DNA from: an uncultured Oscillospiraceae bacterium
GTDB taxonomy: Bacteria; Bacillota; Clostridia; Oscillospirales; Ruminococcaceae
NCBI GenBank assembly: GCA_934464775.1
Contig: CAKSKG010000032.1
Location: 1-20,168, forward strand
DNA length: 20,168 bases
Reading direction: 5' to 3'
The stretch's first letter is position 1. Every line of letters begins with the position of its first letter. The notes under the pieces are model-generated. The model was not told where the DNA came from. It ran no database searches and saw only the letters and a program-made list of their open reading frames with translations. The translations under genes and the position numbers were made by a program. Shown piece by piece: positions 14,297-20,168 of the stretch.

Positions 14297-15235
14297 TCAT
14301 GCATTTTCGGCAATATCATTCAGCAGCTTTTCCGCCTTTGTGCGGAGATACGGCGCACCGTCCGCCCTGTTGAGAGCGTCACGGCATACGTCCTCTGCCT
14401 CGGAAACTCTGCCCGTGCTGTACAGACAGTCCGCTTTCATCAGCAGCGTATCCACAGCCTTATATCTGTTCAGCGAATTATTTGCGTGCAGAACGTCCTT
14501 GTCGCCGCCGATATCCACAAGCGCAATGTCGATATATTCAAGGCAGCGCTCATAATCCTGCCTGCTGTAAGCAGTGTACATTTCACTCGATACGGCAAGC
14601 GAAAGCGCCAGCACATCATTTTTCGCCCACCTGCATTCATCGAACAGCTTTTCAAAGCTGCGGTATGCCTCCTCGGCATATTCCGTGCCGCCTGTGGTGC
14701 TGTTGATGTTCACATAATATCTCAGAACAAGCTCATAATAAACAAGCTCGTAAAACTTATCCATGGCAAAAAGCTCTTCGTCCTTGAATGTGGCACGGAA
14801 AGCACCGTCGAAATCTCCTGCCAGAAGCTCCGTATTTGCAAGGATACGGCGCAGCTCACCTCTCCTGCGGATATCGGTTTCCGCAGCAAGCGCCTCGTTT
14901 ATTTCCGAGCTGCACTTCTCCGAGAAGCATTCATCCGAAAGCGTTGAATATATCTTCATCATGCTTTTGTCGGGAATATAATGACTTGCTTCAAGCATGA
15001 ACTTTTTCTCGAAATTCTTTTCAAGATAGAAAAGTCCCACAAATACGATAACGCTCACCGCAGCGATAACAATGCCAAAGACCGCATTGAAAAATGCAGC
15101 CGCAACGCCTGCAAGGAACAGTATTCCGCACAGCTTCAATATATTCATCACGGTGCGGCTCTGCTTTTCAACACGTCCCGCACGGCGCATAAGCTTTTCA
15201 TATGCCCTTGAATATTGCTCACGAGTTATTTCCAA
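14297..15235 (-). CDS. Membrane-anchored TPR-like protein (downstream paralogue)
   Basis: A 312-residue protein of unknown function. A short basic N-terminus (residues 1-28) leads to two adjacent hydrophobic helices (about 30-48 and 52-72), then about 240 residues of helical, TPR-like sequence, for example LANTELLAGDFDGAFRATF and ADCLYSTGRVSEAEDVCRDAL. It is probably anchored by a helical hairpin with the repeats in the cytoplasm. The start is TTG at 15235: an excellent GAGGAGG lies 9 nt upstream inside the preceding gene, and no ATG is available in frame. It overlaps the upstream gene by 17 bp, implying translational coupling. It shares layout and a matching FDxAFRxxF motif with that gene. 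No enzymatic motif seen; a scaffold role is only a guess. Confidence 0.72.
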   Translation of the reverse strand: MEITREQYSRAYEKLMRRAGRVEKQSRTVMNILKLCGILFLAGVAAAFFNAVFGIVIAAVSVIVFVGLFYLEKNFEKKFMLEASHYIPDKSMMKIYSTLSDECFSEKCSSEINEALAAETDIRRRGELRRILANTELLAGDFDGAFRATFKDEELFAMDKFYELVYYELVLRYYVNINSTTGGTEYAEEAYRSFEKLFDECRWAKNDVLALSLAVSSEMYTAYSRQDYERCLEYIDIALVDIGGDKDVLHANNSLNRYKAVDTLLMKADCLYSTGRVSEAEDVCRDALNRADGAPYLRTKAEKLLNDIAENA

Positions 15236-16142
15236 GCCTTGATTCCTCCTCGATCCTCTGCTTCAATGAAACCGCCCTGCCGTAATAATAGGGATTCTCC
15301 CCTAAGTACATAAGCGATTCGGCGCACAGAGCATTTGCTCTGTCACGATTTCCCATCCGATACAGCTCCTCGGCAAGCTCCAGAAGATCCACTCCGAAAA
15401 AGAAGAGGTACGCTCTGTTTTTATTAAGCTTTCCCGTCTGTACGGCGGCTCTTTTTGTATTTATTTCATCTTCATGATTTTCAAGATAAAACGAATTGTT
15501 GCCCATGGCTCTCTGCCATGAAGCCCACATTCCTCTCGAAAACTTATATGTCTCATAGCATTTTTCGGCGCAGGCTTCGATATAATATTGTGCATCATTG
15601 TAAACGCCGATAATACTTTCAAGATCACCTGTCTTTTCATAAAAGTTGATAAGCTCGTTATAATACACCAGCGCAGTTGTTGGGTGTTCTCTGAAAAAGG
15701 TCACATCAATGGAGAACATCGTCCTGAAAGCGTCATCGAACTGCCCTCTGTATGCATAAGTATCCGCAAGATACATCATAACATATGCTCTGTCGGTGAA
15801 CCTCTGCTGCTTTGCGGCAAGACTGCTGAGCTGCATTACGGCACTGTCTGAGCAAAGCTCATTCAGAAATATCTTGCGCGCAGTATTATCCGCCGCGCTG
15901 TTCTGACCCTCTATGCCTTGATAATATGTTCTGTATATCCACAGACCGCCGCTTATAACAACAAACAGCAGTGCAAATATATAGAGCCGGCCGCTGACCG
16001 ATTCCGTCCTGCACAATATTGCCGAAAAAATAAATATGACCCACAGCAGCGAAGATATCATTTCCGTTAAAACAATAATATTTTTCTTTTTCAGCTGCTT
16101 TTTCTCAAATTCCCTTGCCGTTGCACTATCAAAACTTATCAT
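15219..16142 (-). CDS. Membrane-anchored TPR-like protein (upstream paralogue)
   Basis: A 307-residue protein of unknown function. Basic N-terminus EFEKKQLKKKN, two hydrophobic helices (about 22-45 and 50-70), then helical repeats including LADTYAYRGQFDDAFRTMFS, NELINFYEKTGDLESII and LAEELYRMGNRDRANALCAESLMYL, which look like degenerate TPRs. Tyr content is unusually high. Same design as the gene that follows and overlaps it by 17 bp, so the two are probably a tandem duplication making partners. ATG 16142 has AAGGGG 8 nt upstream. A MITE (16168-16329) ends only 25 bp before the start codon, so the native promoter has been displaced or transcription starts inside the MITE. Confidence 0.72.
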   Translation of the reverse strand: MISFDSATAREFEKKQLKKKNIIVLTEMISSLLWVIFIFSAILCRTESVSGRLYIFALLFVVISGGLWIYRTYYQGIEGQNSAADNTARKIFLNELCSDSAVMQLSSLAAKQQRFTDRAYVMMYLADTYAYRGQFDDAFRTMFSIDVTFFREHPTTALVYYNELINFYEKTGDLESIIGVYNDAQYYIEACAEKCYETYKFSRGMWASWQRAMGNNSFYLENHEDEINTKRAAVQTGKLNKNRAYLFFFGVDLLELAEELYRMGNRDRANALCAESLMYLGENPYYYGRAVSLKQRIEEESRLGNNS

Positions 16143-16167
16143 AATGTCTGCCCCTTATGAAATATAA

Positions 16168-16329
16168 GAACCTGTCTTCATAAGAAATGTTATACGGATT
16201 TTCGTGCATAATTTTGTTGCAGACAAGGCAAAAGTCCGCAGGCGTGCTGCCGCACGGCAAGGTCTTTTAACGCAGTATGCAGCAAAATTTGCCGAAAAGA
16301 CGTGCGCATATGCTTATGAAGACAGGTTC
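16168..16329. mobile_element. 162-bp MITE of a second type
   Basis: Perfect 17-bp terminal inverted repeats GAACCTGTCTTCATAAG / CTTATGAAGACAGGTTC, flanked by direct repeats TAA (16165-16167 and 16330-16332), consistent with a 3-bp target duplication. The interior is an imperfect hairpin with a core at 16237-16261 that matches the core of the 180-bp MITE although the ends differ. No ORF. It lies between valS and the TPR pair. Confidence 0.85.
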
Positions 16330-16365
16330 TAACCCTGTGATCTCTGCTTATGCCTAAAAATAATG

Positions 16366-16399
16366 AAAAACAAGCTCCTGCGGCGGCTAACCGCCGCAG
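16366..16399 (-). terminator. Probable valS terminator
   Basis: Perfect 9-bp GC-rich stem CTGCGGCGG (16378-16386) and CCGCCGCAG (16391-16399) with loop CTAA. On minus RNA the run of five U's (16366-16370) follows only after seven further bases, so termination may be imperfect. Confidence 0.65.
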
Positions 16400-16423
16400 A
16401 TGCCGTATATTAATTACCCTTTA

Positions 16424-19045
16424 TTACTTTTTCAGTGCAGCGATAGACTGCTCGATCTTAGCCATTTTCTCCTGAGCCTTTGCAAGCTTTGCCTTTTCGT
16501 TTTCTATCTGTGCGGCGGGAGCCTTTGCAATAAAGCCCTGATTGTTGAGCTTGTTGGAAGAGAAGTCGATATCCTTCTGAACGGACTTCTTTTCCTTTTC
16601 AAGACGTGCGATCTCCTTTTCACGGTCAACCAGATCGTCAAGAGGAATGAATATTCTTGCGCTGTCGGTTACAACAGTTACCGCATCGGGCATATCGAAG
16701 CTGTCGCCAACCTCAACCGATGAAGCGGAAGCCAGTCTCTCAAAGAACATTCTGCCCGACTCGAATACTTCCTTGTCCTTTGTTTCGATGTGGAGGCTTG
16801 CCTTTACGGAAGGAACAACGTTCATTTCCGCACGGCGGTTTCTTACGGCTCTGATAGCTATGATTACCTTTTCAAAGTCGGATTCTTCAGCCGCAAAGCA
16901 GAGCTTTTCATCGAATACGGGATAATCGGAAAGCATGATAGGCTTGCCGCTGTCATCAACGGCAGACCAGATCTCCTCTGTTACAAAAGGCATAAAGGGG
17001 TGAAGCAGCTTCAGCATACCCTTCATTACCCATACAAGAACAGCCTGTGCATTCTCGGCTGTCTCGCCGCCTGCCTGGATACGGGGCTTTGTCAGCTCGA
17101 TATACCAGTCGCAGTATACGTCCCAGATAAAGTCATAAAGCTTTGTGCAGGCAACGCCCAGCTCAAATGCCTCAAGATTCTGATTAACTTCCTTTGCAAG
17201 AGTATTGAACTTGCTTACGATCCACTTGTCCTCTGTTGCAAGATTCTCGGGGAGGCCTGTGAACTTAAAGTCCTCGGGGAGATTCATAAGAATGAATCTT
17301 GAAGCGTTCCAGAGCTTGTTTGCAAAGTTTCTGGAGGACTTCACCTTGTCCTCGATGTATCTCATATCATTTCCGGGAGCATTTCCCGTTGCAAGCATGA
17401 AACGAAGTGCGTCCGCACCGTACTTGTCGATCTCCTGGAGAGGATCAACGCCGTTGCCCAGAGACTTGGACATCTTTCTGCCCTGCTCGTCACGTACAAG
17501 ACCGTGGATAAGAACAGTATTGAAAGGAACCTCGCCCATATTTTCCAGTCCCGAGAACATCATTCTGATTACCCAGAAGAAGATGATATCATATCCCGTA
17601 ACAAGTGTGTTTGTGGGATAGAAATATTTCAGATCCTCTGTCTTTTCGGGCCAGCCCAGTGTTGAGAACGGCCAGAGAGCAGAGCTGAACCATGTATCAA
17701 GTGTATCGGGATCCTGACGCATAGGCTTGCCGCACTTGGGGCATACAGCGCTCTTTTCCTTAGTTACGACCATTTCACCGCAGTCGTCGCAGTAGAATGC
17801 AGGGATCTGATGTCCCCACCAGATCTGACGGGAGATACACCAGTCCTTGATATTTTCAAGCCAGTGATAATAGATCTTGTCAAAGCGCTCGGGAACGAAC
17901 TTTGTCTTGCCCGATCTTACAGCCTCGATAGCAGGCTCTGCGAGGGGCTTCATCTTAACGAACCACTGTGTTGATACCTTAGGCTCAACAGTTGTTCCGC
18001 AGCGGTAGCAGGTGCCGACATTATGCTCATGCTCCTCAACTCTTACCAGATAGCCGCCCTTATCAAGATCCTCAACGATCTTCTTTCTTGCCTCATATCT
18101 GTCCATGCCTGCATACTCTGGATAATCGTCGATTATCTTTGCGTCGTCGGTCATAACATTGATGATAGGCAGATCATGGCGCTTTCCGACCTCAAAGTCA
18201 TTGGGGTCATGAGCGGGAGTGATCTTTACAACGCCCGTTCCGAAGTCCATTTCAACATATTCATCAGCCACAACGGGTATCTCTCTGCCTACCAGAGGAA
18301 GAATAAGCGTCTTGCCGATGATATCCTTATATCTTTCATCGTTGGGATTTACTGCAACAGCTGTATCGCCCAGCAGAGTTTCGGGACGTGTTGTTGCAAG
18401 CTCAACATAGCCGCTGCCGTCCTTGAGGGGATAGCGCAGGTGCCAGAAATGACCTGCCTGATCCTCATAAGTAACCTCCGCATCGGAAAGAGAGGTCTTG
18501 CAGTGAGGACACCAGTTAATGATCCTCTCGCCCCTATAAATAAGCCCCTTATTGAAATACTTTACGAAAACTTCCTTAACGGCATCGGAACAGCCCTCGT
18601 CCATTGTAAAGCGCTCTCTCGACCAATCGCAGGAGGAGCCGAGCTTTTTCAGCTGTTCAACGATCCTGCCGCCGTATTTTTTCTTCCATTCCCAAGCACG
18701 TTCCATGAATTTCTCACGGCCGATACCCTCTTTGGTAAGACCCTCTTCCTTCATAGCGGCAACGATCTTAGCCTCTGTTGCGATAGCGGCATGGTCTGTA
18801 CCGGGGAGCCAAAGAGCGGAATAGCCCGACATTCTCTTCCAGCGGATAAGGATATCCTGAAGAGTTTCATCAAGGGCATGGCCCATATGGAGCTGACCCG
18901 TTATATTCGGAGGGGGAATAACGATAGTATAAGGTTTTTTCTCAGGATCGACATGAGCCTTAAAGCACTCATTATCCATCCAGAATTTGTAGATCTTGTC
19001 CTCTACTTCCTTAGGTTCGTAGAGCTTGGGAAGTTCTTTTTTCAT
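16424..19045 (-). CDS. valS: Valine--tRNA ligase
   Basis: An 873-residue class I synthetase that attaches valine to tRNA(Val), with editing of mischarged threonine. HIGH-type motif HMGH (53-56) within PPPNITGQLHMGHAL; editing (CP1) domain in the middle including TTRPETLLGDTAVAVNP; cysteine pairs CYRCGTTVEP and CDDCG...CPKCG that could bind zinc; KMSKS at about 524-528; a helical anticodon-binding domain; and a C-terminal coiled coil (about 805-873, Lys/Glu/Gln-rich) that contacts the tRNA. Full length for a bacterial ValRS, no truncation. ATG 19045 has GAAAGGA 9 nt upstream. Controlled by a T-box leader. It forms its own unit, ended by the hairpin at 16378-16399. Confidence 0.98.
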   Translation of the reverse strand: MKKELPKLYEPKEVEDKIYKFWMDNECFKAHVDPEKKPYTIVIPPPNITGQLHMGHALDETLQDILIRWKRMSGYSALWLPGTDHAAIATEAKIVAAMKEEGLTKEGIGREKFMERAWEWKKKYGGRIVEQLKKLGSSCDWSRERFTMDEGCSDAVKEVFVKYFNKGLIYRGERIINWCPHCKTSLSDAEVTYEDQAGHFWHLRYPLKDGSGYVELATTRPETLLGDTAVAVNPNDERYKDIIGKTLILPLVGREIPVVADEYVEMDFGTGVVKITPAHDPNDFEVGKRHDLPIINVMTDDAKIIDDYPEYAGMDRYEARKKIVEDLDKGGYLVRVEEHEHNVGTCYRCGTTVEPKVSTQWFVKMKPLAEPAIEAVRSGKTKFVPERFDKIYYHWLENIKDWCISRQIWWGHQIPAFYCDDCGEMVVTKEKSAVCPKCGKPMRQDPDTLDTWFSSALWPFSTLGWPEKTEDLKYFYPTNTLVTGYDIIFFWVIRMMFSGLENMGEVPFNTVLIHGLVRDEQGRKMSKSLGNGVDPLQEIDKYGADALRFMLATGNAPGNDMRYIEDKVKSSRNFANKLWNASRFILMNLPEDFKFTGLPENLATEDKWIVSKFNTLAKEVNQNLEAFELGVACTKLYDFIWDVYCDWYIELTKPRIQAGGETAENAQAVLVWVMKGMLKLLHPFMPFVTEEIWSAVDDSGKPIMLSDYPVFDEKLCFAAEESDFEKVIIAIRAVRNRRAEMNVVPSVKASLHIETKDKEVFESGRMFFERLASASSVEVGDSFDMPDAVTVVTDSARIFIPLDDLVDREKEIARLEKEKKSVQKDIDFSSNKLNNQGFIAKAPAAQIENEKAKLAKAQEKMAKIEQSIAALKK

Positions 19046-19065
19046 TGATTACAGTCCTTTCAAAC

Positions 19066-19310
19066 AAAAACCGCCCCGAATTTTCCGAAAAAGGAAAAAA
19101 CGGGGCGGAAAATTTTCTCACATTCCGCGGTACCACCCGAATTCGCAGCAGAGCCGCGCACTCTTGATCCCTTAACGCAGGAAACACGTCAGACGCTATT
19201 AAAGATTTTCACGTCCGCACTCCGAGGCTACCTTCAGCGATCCCCATCAAAGACTTTCACCGACCGTCTTTTCTCTGAGCACGGAAAAACCGCCTACTCT
19301 TCCTCATCAC
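19066..19310 (-). promoter_or_regulatory. T-box riboswitch controlling valS
   Basis: The leader RNA senses uncharged tRNA(Val). The conserved T-box GGGTGGTACCGCGG is on the minus strand at about 19125-19138. The terminator has 8-bp arms CCGCCCCG/CGGGGCGG (19071-19078, 19101-19108), extended inward, with its U-tract at 19066-19070. Stem I begins near 19307 with GATGAGGAAGAGTA, the usual purine-rich/AGTA motif; its base pairs GAGG with CCTC, and the opposing loop GAAGGTAG contains GTA (19229-19231), a valine codon followed by a purine and the likely specifier. The one-base offset of GTA after GAA leaves some doubt about the exact specifier triplet. Confidence 0.93.
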
Positions 19311-19331
19311 AGCTTTTCATAATATAATAGT

Positions 19332-19360
19332 ATAATATCACAAGAACAGAAATTTGTCAA
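19332..19360 (-). promoter_or_regulatory. valS promoter
   Basis: Minus strand: TTGACA (19355-19360), 17-bp spacer, TATTAT (19332-19337) preceded by TTGTGA. Expected start near 19325, just upstream of T-box stem I. Confidence 0.87.
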
Positions 19361-19396
19361 GAAAATAATCGAGATAAATTGTTTGGCGTTTTTTAT

Positions 19397-19517
19397 ATGT
19401 TTGTTTTCTTCTCTTAAATGATTGTTTGCAGCTGTTTTGCTCTTTTTACAGGACGAGTTTAATGTTCGTTTTTATTTCTTGAATGATGTTTTTCAACTGT
19501 TTTGTTCTTTACCTGTT
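19397..19517 (+). repeat. Diverged tandem repeat, two units of about 55 bp, period 65
   Basis: Unit 1 (from 19397) and unit 2 (from 19462) both read ATGTTyGTTTT..., CTTrAATGAT, a GTTT or TTTT run, CArCTGTTTTG, TTCTTT or CTCTTT, ending near a CAGG/CCTG. The shared words fall in different reading frames, so it is not repeated protein sequence. T/G-rich intergenic DNA between valS and the large repeat. No gene is supported between 19361 and 19593; the open frame through this stretch crosses the repeat and has no RBS or family resemblance. Confidence 0.6.
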
Positions 19518-19593
19518 GTGTGTTGTTGTTTGTTTATTAAGTTTTGTAGTATGGTTTGCAACCATAGAGAAAGCGGAGTTCCGCCTCCGGCGG

Positions 19594-20168
19594 GCAAAGG
19601 GATGAACCACAGGGGGCTAAAAAGAAAACGTGAGCAAAAATCGAGCCGCCCCCTGAGGTTCTCCCTCTGCACTCTCTTTCCTTACCCCTGCTCGATTTTT
19701 GCATATCCATATCAAAATAATTCTTTAGATTTAGCATTGCCGACGGTTCATAAATCTACGCCATTTACTCTTTTCCATGTGGCGCTCAACCGTCGGCTAT
19801 TTGGTGAAGTAATTACTTCAAGTTATTCATTATTATAGTTGTAATTCTCAATCTTAAATTTTTCCGACGGGTCGCTCAGTTCTTATAGGTTTATGTAACT
19901 GTTACTATTAAAACTAAGCGACCCGACGTGTAAATTGAAGTAAAAAAAAGAAAAGCTGTTATTTTCACTAAAAATGGTTGAGAATAACAGCTTTTACGTC
20001 GGTTGAGCGCACCATAAAATATAGTAAATTATAAGCGTTGCACGAACTGTAACAATAAAAAAATCTAAAGATTGAGCAATGACTGGGCGTACAAAAATCG
20101 AGGCGGAGGTGAGGATGGGTAAGGAAAGAGAGTGCAGAGGGAAAACCTAAGGGTAAGGAGAGGGGGGC
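19594..20168 (+). repeat. Large structured repeat, right copy (3' end outside window)
   Basis: Second copy of the element at 1-580, same orientation, clearly homologous but diverged. It begins at GCAAAGGG (19594-19601). The left terminal hairpin is GCAAAAATCGAGC (19634-19646) with GCTCGATTTTTGC (19690-19702). Internal arms: CTTTAGATTT (19723-19732) with AAATCTAAAG (20061-20070); GCGCTCAACCG (19782-19792) with CGGTTGAGCGC (20000-20010); CGACGGGTCGCT (19865-19876) with AGCGACCCGACG (19917-19928, one mismatch); and a perfect AAAAGCTGTTATT (19951-19963) with AATAACAGCTTTT (19983-19995) around the conserved loop CTAAAAATGGTTGA. Alternative local stem CCGACGGTT (19740-19748) with AACCGTCGG (19788-19796). 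From the left copy, the full element should be about 640 bp. Confidence 0.82.

Noticed and set aside
14267..14947. 226-codon plus-strand open frame opposite the second TPR-like gene
   Set aside because: Antisense shadow; the minus-strand frame has a strong SD, plausible helices and a paralogue.
18023..19048. 341-codon plus-strand open frame opposite valS
   Set aside because: It is antisense to the unmistakable valS gene, shows no family motifs, and arises from codon bias on the other strand.
19422..19838. 138-codon open frame across the tandem repeat and the start of the right repeat
   Set aside because: It begins at a non-ATG codon without RBS, spans two unrelated non-coding repeats, and has no recognisable domain.
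1..20168. The whole window as a composite transposon or genomic island bounded by the large repeats
   Set aside because: The interior holds core housekeeping genes (valS, folC, aspS) and no transposase or integrase, and the two end copies are too diverged to be flanking copies from one recent event.

Overview
The window looks like chromosome from a Ruminococcus-type member of the Clostridia. The evidence is moderate GC, AGGAGG-type ribosome binding sites, TTGACA/TATAAT promoters, many U-tailed hairpin terminators, a T-box in front of valS, a YtrA-type GntR regulator, and Firmicutes-type proteins (CmpB-like membrane protein, AIM24/TerD pair, archaeal-type aspartyl-tRNA synthetase). The genus is inferred from overall character, not from a database match. 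No tRNA, rRNA, CRISPR array or transposase gene is visible.

Layout: (1) 1-580 is the 3' part of a large non-coding repeat. (2) 763-4896, minus strand, is a GntR - ABC ATPase - large permease - lipoprotein operon with a promoter and an overlapping inverted-repeat operator. (3) 4971-5342 is intergenic and holds a hairpin, a 180-bp miniature inverted-repeat element (MITE) and a terminator. (4) 5351-6782, minus strand, is a terD-AIM24 stress-type pair. (5) 6990-7165 is a structured intergenic region that may encode a small minus-strand RNA. (6) 7166-9024, plus strand, carries a CmpB-like membrane protein and a secreted N-acetylmuramoyl-L-alanine amidase, each its own unit. (7) 9126-11102 is a chemoreceptor (minus), divergent from an archaeal-type AspRS (11378-12694, plus). 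(8) 12788-12967 is a second, inverted copy of the 180-bp MITE. (9) 12973-16142, minus strand, holds folC and two tandem membrane-anchored TPR-like paralogues, preceded by a different MITE (16168-16329). (10) 16424-19360 is T-box-controlled valS (minus). (11) 19594 to the window end is a second copy of the large repeat.

Housekeeping genes (aspS, valS, folC) are interleaved with envelope and stress functions (amidase, ABC exporter-like operon, TerD/AIM24, chemoreceptor). Nothing suggests one multi-gene pathway across the window.

The most unusual content is non-coding. Two diverged copies, in the same orientation, of a roughly 640-bp element frame the window. The element can be drawn as nested paired arms: terminal inverted repeats that are themselves hairpins, then up to five internal stems with mutually exclusive alternatives, some keeping pairing through compensatory changes. 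In addition, two MITE types with unrelated ends share a 25-nt core hairpin that also shows compensatory changes. These are my best candidates for something undescribed.
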